A DNA stretch of 64,000 nucleotides from Streptomyces sp. NBC_01591. Its GTDB lineage: Bacteria; Actinomycetota; Actinomycetes; Streptomycetales; Streptomycetaceae. The notes below the pieces were generated by a model that saw only the letters and a program-made list of their open reading frames with translations, was not told the DNA's origin and did no database searches. Location: positions 7,998,001-8,062,000 of the forward strand of contig NZ_CP109327.1 in NCBI RefSeq assembly GCF_035918155.1. The letters run 5' to 3'. Of this stretch, positions 51,660 to 60,026 are shown piece after piece. Every line of letters starts with the position of its first letter. Position 1 is the stretch's first letter. Position numbers and translations under genes: made by a program.

Positions 51660-52448
51660 CGCCCGAGATCCCCCGACGGCGTCAGGCACTCGCGCCATGC
51701 GGTGGTGTGCCGGCCCTTGCCGTCGCTCTCGCGCACCGCGCCGGTGGCCAGGCGGTCCTCGCCCAGCAGGCGGTTGCCGAGGGTGGACTTGCCCGCGCCC
51801 GAGGGCCCGAGCAGGACGACCGTGCCTGGCAGGACGGCGGCGACGATGTCCATGCTCTCGCCGGTGGCGGCGCTGGTGACCAGCACTCTCCACACCCGGG
51901 GCGACCGCGGCCACCTGGAGGCCACCGGTCCGGGGTCGGCGCACCGGTCGGCCTTGGTGAGCACCACCACCGGCGGGGCGCCGCTGTCCCAGGCCAGGGC
52001 GGGCATTCGCTCGATCCGCCCGTGCCTGAGCGGTTCGGCGAGGGAGACGGCCCCCGCCACGGTGTCGACGTTCGCGACCAGTACCTGGCCGTGGGAGGCG
52101 CGCGACGCGGTGGAGCGGACCACAGCGGTCCGGCGCTCCAGGACCTCCACGACGGTGGCGGAGGCGGCCACGGTGGCCGGCCGGACGGCCACCCAGTCCC
52201 CGGTGCACGGCGTCAGCCGGTCACCGGGGCCCGACCGCGGGGACGACCACCGCGCGGACGGGCCCGGTCTCGGCGACGACGTCGCACAGGCCGGGCTCGG
52301 CCCGCACCACGCGGCCCGGAACCAGTCCGTCGGCCCGCGACGGGGCGAAGGAACGCTCACGTTCCACGTCCCAGCCGTAGTCGGCCAGAGTCAGAACGCG
52401 CGCAGGAGAAGAGCGAGCAGGTTGGTGTGAAGTGGGTCGATGCAACAA
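51660..52448 (-). pseudogene. rsgA: Ribosome-small-subunit GTPase RsgA remnant
   Basis: N-terminal OB region LTLADYGWDVERERSFAPSR then GLVPGRVVRAEPGLCDVVAE; after one extra base in a G run near 52228 the frame moves to GDWVAVRPATVAASATVVEV. G domain: NVDTVAGAVSLAEPL, LTKADRC (NKxD equivalent), LGPSGAGKSTLGNRLLGEDR (P-loop) and GKGRHTTAWRE. The G3 DTPG motif and zinc domain are missing. Circularly permuted order of G motifs confirms RsgA. Confidence 0.8.
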
Positions 52449-52518
52449 TGTGGAGACCCTTGAAAGGGGCCCCGCCGGACGGCAGGCGTGTCGGGACTAC
52501 TCCCCCAGGGAAGGAAGG

Positions 52519-52960
52519 CAGGCGAAGGTCAAGGCGCACGCCCCGCACTGCCGGGTCATCTTCACCGTGTACGAGATGAAGCGGCTCGGCCGCGACGCCG
52601 CCGAACTTACCGCGCTCGCCGACCACCTCACCGCCCACTGCCTGGTCCTGGAAAATGCTCGCCGGGCCCTGCCAGGCATCTACAACCACCGGCCCGGGCA
52701 AGCTGCTGTTCGCGTTCTTCGCCGCGATGGCGGCAGTCGAGCGGGAGTTCATCCACGAACGGACCCTGATCGGCCTGGACACCGCCGCGGCCAACGGCAA
52801 CAACGGCGGCCGCCCGCCCGCGATCGACGGCGACATGCTCGCCGTCGCCCTCCGGCGTCGGACACGAAAGAGTCAGTCACCGCTATCGCCAAGCACCTCG
52901 GCGTCGGCCGCTCCACCCTGTACCGCACCCTCGCCGCATACGACAAAGCCACCGCAACCA
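52519..52960 (+). pseudogene. Serine recombinase (resolvase), C-terminal part, several frameshifts
   Basis: The plus strand reads KAHAPHCRVIFTVYEMKRLG, RDAAELTALADHLTAHCLVL, then in other frames KLLFAFFAAMAAVEREFIHE, RTLIGLDTAAANGNNGGRPP and KHLGVGRSTLYRTLAAYDKA (HTH). At least three small indels. The N-terminal catalytic part is missing here but a matching piece lies on the opposite strand at 55213-55341. Confidence 0.75.
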
Positions 52961-53118
52961 CTGGCAGCCGGTGGCTGACAGAACCCTGCGCGACACGGAC
53001 AGGTGACGGCCGCCCCGCGCCCGTCCCGGTGCTACGCCACGGACCATTTGCCCTGTCCGCCAAGGGCAGGGGCAGGCCGCGATGCGTCGCCGTCCGAGTC
53101 GAAACATCCGGCCACCCG

Positions 53119-54120
53119 TCAAGCCACTGGTACTTCGGAGGGTGCACCCCGGGGAGCGCTGTGGACTGTGCGGTGCTGGCTGGGTGTGGTTCCGTAGTGG
53201 TCCAGGAACACCTGCCTCATTGTCTCGGCGGAGCTGAATCCGCAGCGCCTCGCGATCGAAGCCAGCGGCAGTGCTGTGGAGACGAGGAGTTGTGAGGCCG
53301 CCTCGGCTCGGGCGGTCCGTACGAACTGGGCCGGTGTCTGTCCGAGGTGGTCAAGGAACAGCCGGGCCAGATGACGCCCGCTGACTCCCGCGTACGCGGC
53401 GAGCGCGGTGGCGCTGAGGTCGCCGTCGAGGTGCCCGGTGATGTGCTCGACGGTCCGTCGCACGGTCCGGTGCTCCGGAGCCGGTGCGTCGACGAACATG
53501 CTGATCTGGGCCTGGTTGCCGGGCCGCTGGAGGTAGGTCACCATCATCCGGGCCAGCGTCCGGGCAAGGGCCGGGTTGTGGTCCTCCTCGACGAACGCGA
53601 GGGTGAGGTCGAGCGCCCCGGTGACCCCGGCCGATGTGCAGACGTGCTCGTCGCGGAGGTACAGCGGCGCGGGGTCGACTTGGACGGCCGGGTGACGCTG
53701 CGCGAGGTCGTGCGCGTACGCCCAGTGGGTCGTGGCGCGCCGGCCGTCGAGCAGCCCGGTCGCCGCCAAAACACTGGCGCCCGTGCACACCGATGCGACC
53801 CGACGGCCGATTCCGGCCAGGCGGCGCACGTGCTCGACCAGCCGGGGGTTCTGCGCCGCCGCGGCGTGGCCCGGCCCGCCGACGACCAGCAGCGTGTCGA
53901 CCGGGCCGCGGGTACGCTCCAGCGCCGCCTGCGCGCCCAGGACCAGTCCTGAGGAGCAGCGCACCGGGCGGCCCTCCGGGGTGACCAGGCGGACGTCGTA
54001 GGGCGGATTCGCACCGAGGCGGTTCGCCCCGTCGAAGGCACTGGTCACGCAGGCGACCTCAACGAGTTCCACGTCGTCGTAGGCCACGACCACCACGCGG
54101 TGGCGGACAGCTGTCGTCAT
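53119..54120 (-). CDS. GlxA-like regulator: DJ-1/PfpI domain plus AraC HTH
   Basis: 333 residues. DJ-1/PfpI domain (about 8-175) with nucleophile-position Cys in ASVCTGASVLAATGLLDGRR and THWAY; AraC double HTH (about 225-320; LAAYAGVSGRHLARLFLDHL, CGFSSAETMRQVFLDHYGTT). GlxA-type proteins are amidase-like-domain activators; one controls development in Streptomyces, but which subgroup this is cannot be told. Starts at ATG 54120, divergent from a free-standing DJ-1 protein. Confidence 0.9.
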   Translation of the reverse strand: MTTAVRHRVVVVAYDDVELVEVACVTSAFDGANRLGANPPYDVRLVTPEGRPVRCSSGLVLGAQAALERTRGPVDTLLVVGGPGHAAAAQNPRLVEHVRRLAGIGRRVASVCTGASVLAATGLLDGRRATTHWAYAHDLAQRHPAVQVDPAPLYLRDEHVCTSAGVTGALDLTLAFVEEDHNPALARTLARMMVTYLQRPGNQAQISMFVDAPAPEHRTVRRTVEHITGHLDGDLSATALAAYAGVSGRHLARLFLDHLGQTPAQFVRTARAEAASQLLVSTALPLASIARRCGFSSAETMRQVFLDHYGTTPSQHRTVHSAPRGAPSEVPVA

Positions 54121-54266
54121 GCCTACGACCCTACCGAATCCGTCTGCAGGACAGGTATCCCAGGATTTCGGACATAGAGTCCAGAGGCTCCTGTCTCTGG
54201 TTGCGGCGGTGGGTGAGGGTGGTCAGGCCGGCCACCGGCCACCCACCGACATTCAGGAGTCCTGTC

Positions 54267-54986
54267 ATGACCGAAACCTCGCCCGCGCCGTCGGCCCCGG
54301 TGAAAACCATCGCCTTCGTGCTGTACCCGGGCCTCACGCCGCTGGACATCGTCGGCCCGCTGCAGGTCTTCGCAGCGCTGGCTGATCTGGTTCCCGGCTA
54401 CCGCACCGTCGTGATCGGCGAGCGGATCGAGCCGATTGGAAGCGACACCCCGCTGTCCCTGGTACCCAGTCACACCTTCGAGGAAATAGCGGATCCGCAC
54501 GCAACGATCGTGCCCGGCGGCCTCGTCCCCACCCTTGCCGCGATGGCCGACGAGAATTTGCTGGGGAACCTACGCGAGACCGCGGCGCGGTCCCAGATCG
54601 TCGGCTCGGTGTGCACCGGCTCGCTACTGCTCGCGGCGGCAGGGCTCCTGGAGGGCCGCCAGGCCACCACGCACTGGATGTACCGCGACTTGCTCGCCCG
54701 CTTCGGGGCAACGCCGGTCACCCGGCGCTGGGTCGAGGACGGGCACTTCATCACCGCCGCCGGTGTCTCGGCCGGCATCGACATGGCACTGCACCTTGTC
54801 GGCCGCCTCGCCGGCAACGAGGTCGCGCGCATAGTCCAGCTGTTCATCGAGTACGACCCCGAGCCGCCCTTCGGCCCGATCGACTGGACAGCTGCCGACA
54901 GCGGCCAGTACGCGCCCTTCGCCCGACAGCTGCTCCAGAACGCTCTCGCCGACCACCCTGCCCTGCTGGCGCACCTGAGTAACTGA
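54267..54986 (+). CDS. DJ-1/PfpI family protein (isonitrile-hydratase-like)
   Basis: 239 residues. Nucleophile Cys in SVCTGSLLLAAAGLLEGRQA (about 114) followed by TTHWMYRDLL; N-terminus VLYPGLTPLDIVGPLQVFAA with the conserved Asp/Glu; FITAAGVSAGIDMALHLVGR near the end. This pattern is that of isonitrile hydratase InhA and related glutamine-amidotransferase-like proteins. ATG 54267 follows AGGAG. Divergent from the GlxA-like regulator, its probable controller. Confidence 0.85.
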   Translation: MTETSPAPSAPVKTIAFVLYPGLTPLDIVGPLQVFAALADLVPGYRTVVIGERIEPIGSDTPLSLVPSHTFEEIADPHATIVPGGLVPTLAAMADENLLGNLRETAARSQIVGSVCTGSLLLAAAGLLEGRQATTHWMYRDLLARFGATPVTRRWVEDGHFITAAGVSAGIDMALHLVGRLAGNEVARIVQLFIEYDPEPPFGPIDWTAADSGQYAPFARQLLQNALADHPALLAHLSN

Positions 54987-55212
54987 GCGCCGTGGGCTGC
55001 TGGGCGGGAGGGGAAAGGCAGACGGCGCAGTGGTCATGAGAGGTCTCCTGGGTCGGTCGGGCCGAATACTCCCGGCAGGCTGGGATGCGCGCTCCGGCGG
55101 CGTTCACGGACTGCGTTCTCAGCTCGGCCGGCTCGGTGGTGCTCGGGTCGTCGTCATCCGGTCCGGACCAGCGGCCGAGCGGTCCGTCCTGGCCGGGCAG
55201 TACACCCAGGGC

Positions 55213-55341
55213 GCTGAAGATTTTGTCTCTCGGGATGCCGTGCTCGGCCAGGGCATCCAGCTGAGACCGGAGCTCTTGGCCCAGGTGCGAGCATCTCGCG
55301 TACCCGATGCGGATGTTCGCGCTCGGGGTGTCCGGGTTCAT
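55213..55341 (-). pseudogene. Serine recombinase, N-terminal fragment
   Basis: ATG 55341 starts MNPDTPSANIRIGYARCSHL, with the catalytic Ser in YARCS, then GQELRSQLDALAEHGIPRDK and IFS, where similarity stops. It supplies the part missing from the plus-strand piece at 52519. Confidence 0.75.
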
Positions 55342-55440
55342 CGGCGCCGGGGGAGGGGTGCCGGGCCGCCACGGCTGCCCCGGGCTCCGGTCCGCCGGAG
55401 TGACAGCGGCGCGGGAATCGACCCCGAAAGGCACCACATC

Positions 55441-55706
55441 GTGACCCGCACCATCACGGCACCGGAATACCGCGGTACAGCCCGCGCCACCCTCACCGCG
55501 CTCGCTGTCGCCGCCGTATTCCTCGTCCCGGCCGCCCAGGCCGAGTCGACCGCCGAGTGCGCACCGGACACCACTGGCGTGTGCAAGGCCGGCAGTCCGC
55601 ACCCGGCGGGCGCGACCGCCGAGTGCAAGGACGGGACCCACAGCTACGCGGAGAAGTTCCGCGGCACCTGCAGCGCCATGGCGGTGTCCGCTACTGGTAC
55701 AAGTAG
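55441..55706 (+). pseudogene. Small secreted protein (DUF3761-like), one-base frameshift near the end
   Basis: GTG 55441 (GAAAGG upstream), signal peptide ARATLTALAVAAVFLVPAAQ-A, then CAPDTTGVCKAGSPHPAGAT and AECKDGTHSYAEKFRGTCS. Adding one C at gccat (about 55677) gives AHGGVRYWYK*, the typical end of this family, at 55706; as written the frame runs on to 55875. About 88 residues when repaired. The single-base loss may be a sequencing error. Confidence 0.7.
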
Positions 55707-56020
55707 GCACGCCAGCCGGCCAGGGCGGTACTGCCGGGACAGTTGGAGCGCCGGACGGCGGACTCGACAACGTGGCCAACTGCCCGCCTGTGGGCAGCAC
55801 CAGCCTTCCCGTCTGACGCCAGCCTGCACACCGAGGGGCCTGTCGGTAAGGACAGGACCCCGCGGCGTGCAGTAGACCGAGCCGAACGGGTCCCGTTTAC
55901 AACGGAGGTTCCCCGAAACCGCCCCCGCCGACCGCGACCGGGACAGCGCATCACGAGCAGAACGAGTCTCGGGGTGTTCGTCGCTCTGCAGCCGCTCGCA
56001 TTCGGCAGGGTGAAGCCGTC

Positions 56021-56199
56021 ATGATCGGCGCGGACGACGATGCGTCGGAGATTCTCCGCACGATGAGCGAGCACAAAGTGCGTCGACTGCCGGTCATCGA
56101 CGGTCACGTGCTGGTGGGGCGGTCGCCCAGGCCGATGTCGCCCGTGCACTGCCCGATCCGGTCGTGGGCGACCTCCTCGAAGCGCTGTCCGCCGGCTGA
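56021..56199 (+). pseudogene. CBS-domain protein C-terminal fragment, frameshifted
   Basis: DDDASEILRTMSEHKVRRLP then VIDGHVLVG is the second CBS motif; restoring a G in ggggcgg (about 56118) continues VAQADVARALPDPVVGDLLE and ALSAG*. The first CBS domain is missing. CBS pairs bind adenine nucleotides; the fragment cannot. Confidence 0.65.
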
Positions 56200-56269
56200 C
56201 CGACCAGGTAGCAGCACCGCACGCAGAGAAGGGTGTCCCCCCGCAGGGTGGTCGGGCGACCGGGCCGAG

Positions 56270-56515
56270 GGGTTCCGGCGTGATCCACGAGCTGGGACTG
56301 GGACAGACCTTTCTCACGCGCGCAGTGTGCGCAGCAGAAGAACTGGCCGTCGGCCTGCATGCCGTGGCCGAGGATGCGGCACTGGCAGCTGACACAGATC
56401 GGGGCGATCTTCTGCGCAGCGCACTCGATGCTGTCGAAGACGTGGACCGCCCTCCCGCGGCACGCACCTCGAACGCCAGCTCGTAGTCATTGTGGCAGAC
56501 CTCGCACACGGCCAT
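56270..56515 (-). pseudogene. Small Cys-rich zinc-binding protein, one-base frameshift
   Basis: ATG 56515 starts MAVCEVCHNDYELAFEVRAA; restoring one G in gggcgg (about 56450) continues AVHVFDSIECAAQKIAPICV, SCQCRILGHGMQADGQFFCC, AHCAREKGLS. This is a streptomycete metallothionein/zinc-ribbon-like family with CxxC, CxxC and CCxxC pairs. Only the single-base shift breaks it; the C-terminus runs past the usual length. Confidence 0.65.
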
Positions 56516-56740
56516 GGTGACCATTCCTTGCTGCCGGAATCGATGAGCTGGGGCACCTTCACGTTCGCTCGCCCGCGAAGACGCGGCGCCCCGGACATTA
56601 GCGAAAGACCGCACCGATCCTCCGACAGCGCGTGCACTGCGACCGACCGTTCCGCCGGAATCACTCACACAGAGTCCTCGCCCCACGCCCGGGTCCCGAT
56701 GGATCTCGGTGAGGGCTGTCCCACGCCCGGGTCCGGACGA

Positions 56741-56935
56741 AGACGTGCCCGACGAGGTCGCGGACTACTTGTGGGACACAGCGGCATGCAAAGCGTTCGT
56801 GATCCTCGACGGCACGCCGCTGGCGATCGACCGCATCGCCGCCGACCGGCCGTACTACTGCGGAAGCGCGGGTTGAACGTGCAGGTCGTCGCCGACTTGG
56901 CGGGAAGATTGCTTGTGGGCCTCGCACGGGGCCGT
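56741..56935 (+). pseudogene. IS5-type (DDE_Tnp_4) transposase fragment
   Basis: VADYLWDTAACKAFVILDGT (catalytic Asp), PLAIDRIAADRPYYCG, then after a shift KRGLNVQVVADLAGRLL and a further Asp. Truncated at both ends; it meets a hydrolase fragment on the other strand. Confidence 0.65.
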
Positions 56936-57185
56936 CCGGGTTCGGACCGCCGGGGCCGGCCTCGATGAGGACGAGCGCGCTAACGAGTCTGCGATGTGCA
57001 GCAGCGGTGAGCATGGCCGTGTGCCCGCCCAGCGACTGGCCGACCAGGACAGGCCGCCGCAGCGCCATCTGATTCACAACGGCGATGACGTCGGCGACGT
57101 AGGCGGCGCGCGAGATGTCCTGCGGGTGGCGCGCGCTGGAGCCGTCAAACTCGTCGCCTACCTGTGGAAAGTGCACGGCCGGGCG
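56922..57185 (-). pseudogene. Alpha/beta hydrolase internal fragment
   Basis: AVHFPQVGDEFDGSSARHPQ, AAYVADVIAVVNQMALRRPV, nucleophile elbow LVGQSLGGHTAMLTAAAHRR, LVLIEAGPGGPNPDGPV. The oxyanion strand before it and acid/His parts after it are missing. Confidence 0.65.
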
Positions 57186-57204
57186 CACTCTCGGAACGCC
57201 GCCG

Positions 57205-57402
57205 GCCGGCCTGATCGAGGAGGTCACGAAGACCGTTCTGGCGGCCGCCGGGCTGCCCCCGCAAGAGGTGCTGCGGGTGTGGGTGCTGATCCATGAACAG
57301 CCCGACGGCACCTGGGGCGCGGGCGGCTCGGTCGTCCGCTACGCCGACCTCGTTGCCCTGGCCCAGAAGGAACGTGCGGGCGTGACGGAAACCCGGGTCT
57401 AG
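57205..57402 (+). pseudogene. Tautomerase-family (4-oxalocrotonate type) 3' fragment
   Basis: LIEEVTKTVLAAAGLPPQEV, LRVWVLIHEQPDGTWGAGGS, VVRYADLVALAQKERAG to a stop at 57402: the latter part of a tautomerase/MIF-fold protein. The N-terminal catalytic Pro is not there; upstream bases are antisense hydrolase debris. Confidence 0.65.
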
Positions 57403-57636
57403 AACTGTCGTCGAATTCCCGCCTGCTGGCAGGAGACGTGTGCAGTTCCTCCTCGCACTCTGGACCGGCGCCTGCCCCACCCGTCACCGCGACACCCCCG
57501 ACCCCGCACCAACCTGACCAAACCCAACTAGCTAGCGACCTGGTCGTGAGTTGTTTCGGCACCACGTGAGTCGCTTTGCGTACCAATTCGCGGGTTTGGC
57601 TGACGGCTGTCGGTCGGCTTCGGTCTGCTGTGGGTT

Positions 57637-57795
57637 GTGGGTGACAACAGGCTGGAGCCACTGGTCCTGAGCGAGGCTGAGCGGCAGGTACTGAGCAACT
57701 GGGTCAAGCGCCGGACGACCGCGCAGGGTCTGGCCCTCCGGGCCAGGATCGTACTGGTGCGTGCGGAGGGCGGGCCGAACCTGTCGGTCGCCGCC
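57637..57795 (+). pseudogene. IS630-family transposase, N-terminal HTH fragment
   Basis: GTG 57637 reads VGDNRLEPLVLSEAERQVLS, NWVKRRTTAQGLALRARIVL, VRAEGGPNLSVAAQ and then loses similarity at the HTH. The counterpart C-terminal IS630 piece is at 28633, from an element of the same family. Confidence 0.7.
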
Positions 57796-58150
57796 CAGCA
57801 CCGGGCCGCGATCTACCGGAAGGGATCACCGGCAGCCAGACCACGGGAGATCTCCTCCCGCTCCGCCTACGACAGCACCCTGTCGGATCTCGCGCGAAGG
57901 AGAGCAATCGGTGAGCACGGCATGCCGGTTCATCCACGCGGAGAAGGCGCACTACCCGGTCACGCCGCTGTGGCGGATCCGCCCGGATTCCGTTCCGAGG
58001 CCGCCGCCTCAAGAGGTGGAAGCGCCGCCAAAACAGCACCCACGCCAAGATCTGCTGCCTCGGTGAACAAGCCGTGGCCACCCTCAAGGCTGGCGCCTCC
58101 TGCGGAAGATCCGCTGCAGCACCAACTGGAGGCTCACTGCGGGAGCTGAT
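57796..58150 (+). pseudogene. Mixed IS3 and IS5 scraps
   Basis: GTG 57911 starts STACRFIHAEKAHYPVTPLW, the opening of an IS3 OrfB, ending after about 18 codons. From about 58000 another frame reads KRWKRRQNSTHAKICCLGEQ and AVATLK, the C-terminal motif of IS5/DDE_Tnp_4 transposases, up to about 58150. No terminal repeats identified. Confidence 0.5.
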
Positions 58151-58186
58151 CCAGTCGGCACCGCATGAAAGGGAGGACCCACCTGC

Positions 58187-58300
58187 ATGACAACCCCGCC
58201 GTCCGGACGCACCCTCACCTACGCCGAAGACCTCGGGGCCGAGGACGTCTGCACCCTGGAGACGTCCTTCGCCATGCGGGCTCTGCTCTGCCTGGTCTGA
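58187..58300 (+). other. Short open frame, possible remnant
   Basis: ATG 58187 (GGGAGG upstream) encodes 37 residues, MTTPPSGRTLTYAEDLGAED then VCTLETSFAMRALLCLV*. The first 25 residues are loosely like the N-terminus of MaoC-type proteins. Could be a gene scrap or a micro-protein; weak. Confidence 0.3.
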
Positions 58301-58459
58301 TAGCTCCGTCGTCGGGCGTCGGACACGTAGCCGGGACGGTTGCGCGGCTGGCCGTCCAGAAGATTCCGCCACGGCCGTACCGCCGCCGTGTCCCCCCTCG
58401 TGCGGCACTCCTGACTGTGCGAGGGGGGACGCGCAGTTCAGCGCTGGGCCGGCGGCCGG

Positions 58460-59131
58460 TCATCCCCGGCCGAGGGCTTCGCTGTAGACGCGCATCGCCG
58501 ACAGGATGTGCTCCTCGGCCGCCCGGCGGGCGGCGTCCTCGTCTCCGGCGATCATGGCCCGGCATATTTCCTGGTGCTGGGTGAGCGCGGCCCGCGCCCA
58601 CTCTCCGTCGGAGAGGTTCGACACCGTGGAGATCGCGATACGGTCCCACACCCGGTGCAGCGCGTCCGTCAGGAACGCGTTGCCGGGAGCTTGTCCGAAT
58701 GCCCGGTGGAAGGCCAGGTTGGCCCGCGCCGACTGCTTCGCGTCACCCTCGGCAACCGCTCGCTCCACCTCTTCCGCGGCCTTCTCGATGTCCCGGAGGT
58801 GCGCGGGTGCGATCTGCCCGGCCGCTTGCAGGCGGGCGGTCTGGGCCGCGGCCAGCCCCTCCAGCACGGCGCGCAGATTGTAGAGCTGTTCGACCTCGTC
58901 GCTGCTGAGCGTCGCCACCGCGACCCCGCGCGCCATCGGTACGACGAGACCGTCCGCCTGCAGGCGGCCCAGGGCCTCGCGCACCGGCGTGCGGCTCACT
59001 CCGAGCTCCTGCGCCAAGGCGGCCTCGGTGAGTCGCTCGGCCGGCGCGAGCTCCCCCTCCGCGAAGCGCCGGCGCAACGTCAGATACACGATGTCGGCGC
59101 TGCTCGCCGCCGGGTTAGAAAGCGATCCCAT
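58460..59131 (-). CDS. GntR-family repressor with FCD ligand domain
   Basis: 223 residues. Winged HTH about 5-70 (YLTLRRRFAEGELAPAERLT, EAALAQELGVSRTPVREALG, GLVVPMARGVAVATLS), all-helical FCD domain about 78-215 with metal-ligand positions (NLAFHRAFGQAPGNAFLTDA, LTQHQEICRAMIAGDEDAAR). FCD regulators respond to carboxylates and small catabolites. Start ATG 59131 chosen; ATG 59152 is in frame. Divergent from the TSUP operon, with its presumed operators between. Confidence 0.9.
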   Translation of the reverse strand: MGSLSNPAASSADIVYLTLRRRFAEGELAPAERLTEAALAQELGVSRTPVREALGRLQADGLVVPMARGVAVATLSSDEVEQLYNLRAVLEGLAAAQTARLQAAGQIAPAHLRDIEKAAEEVERAVAEGDAKQSARANLAFHRAFGQAPGNAFLTDALHRVWDRIAISTVSNLSDGEWARAALTQHQEICRAMIAGDEDAARRAAEEHILSAMRVYSEALGRG

Positions 59132-59160
59132 GTGGTCCACGGCCAAGAGCATACAGGGTG

Positions 59161-59232
59161 TGCATTGCATGCAAAAGGCATGCCTAATTGCACACATCAA
59201 CCGTTGACATGCATTGCATGCAGTGCATACCT
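59161..59232 (+). promoter_or_regulatory. Duplicated 13-bp operator and promoter of the catabolic operon
   Basis: tgcattgcatgca occurs exactly at 59161-59173 and 59210-59222, 49 bp apart; the core ttgcatgcaa (59165-59174) is a perfect palindrome. The second copy fills the 16-bp spacer between TTGACA (59204-59209) and a CATACC -10-like box (59226-59231) that would drive the operon at 59262. The first lies 30 bp upstream of the GntR start. Placement suggests repression of the operon and autoregulation. Confidence 0.65.
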
Positions 59233-59261
59233 TCCCTCTCACGAAGGGAGGTGGTTGCGAC

Positions 59262-60026
59262 GTGACGACCGATCTGTGGGAGCTCGGGCTCTTGGCCGTG
59301 GTCGGCCTGCTGGCCGGCTCGGTGAACGCGGTGGCAGGCGGGGGCTCGATGATCTCCTTCCCCGTACTGGTGGCCATGGGCGTCCCGCCGGTCACGGCGA
59401 ACGTCACCAACTCCGTCGCGGCCCTGCCGGGCTATCTCGGCGGCTCGCTCGGCTACCGGGCCGAGCTGACGGGCCAAGGTCGGCAGGTCCGTACATTCGC
59501 CCTGGTCAGCATCCCCGGCGCGATCGGCGGGGCGCTCACCCTGCTCGCGGTGAGCGACGAGGTGTTCCGCGCCGTCGTGCCGTGGCTGGTTCTCGCGTCC
59601 GCCGTGATGCTCGCCGCGCAACCCCGAGTCGCGGCCCTGGCTGCGCGGCACGGTGCCGGGTCGAGCCGGATCGGACTGCTGTCCGCGCAGTTCGTGGTGG
59701 CCTTCTACGGCGGATTCTTCGTCGCCGGGCTCGGCATCGTCATGCTGGCAATGCTCGGCGTCTTCTTGACCGACACAACACATCGGCTCAACGCCCTCAA
59801 GAGCGTGCTCTCGCTCATCGTCGGGTCGGTGTCCGCTCTCGCGTTTGTCGCTCTCACCTCGGTGGCCTGGGGCCCTGCCCTGCTCCTGGCCGTCACCGGA
59901 CTCGTCGGCGGCCGACTGGGCGTGTCGGCTGCTCGGCGAATATCACCATCGGCACTGCGCCGGGGTGTCGCCGTGTGGGGTGTGGGCGTAGCCATAGCAC
60001 TGGAAGTGAGCTTGTATGTTTCCTGA
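59262..60026 (+). CDS. TSUP (TauE/SafE) family membrane transporter
   Basis: 254 residues, eight hydrophobic helices in two similar halves: VVGLLAGSVNAVAGGGSMIS (first signature) and FVVAFYGGFFVAGLGIVMLA (second). TSUP proteins move small organic or sulfur anions such as sulfoacetate or sulfite. GTG 59262 follows AGGGAGG; first gene of the operon behind the GntR operators. The next gene starts 11 bp before its stop. Confidence 0.85.
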   Translation: MTTDLWELGLLAVVGLLAGSVNAVAGGGSMISFPVLVAMGVPPVTANVTNSVAALPGYLGGSLGYRAELTGQGRQVRTFALVSIPGAIGGALTLLAVSDEVFRAVVPWLVLASAVMLAAQPRVAALAARHGAGSSRIGLLSAQFVVAFYGGFFVAGLGIVMLAMLGVFLTDTTHRLNALKSVLSLIVGSVSALAFVALTSVAWGPALLLAVTGLVGGRLGVSAARRISPSALRRGVAVWGVGVAIALEVSLYVS

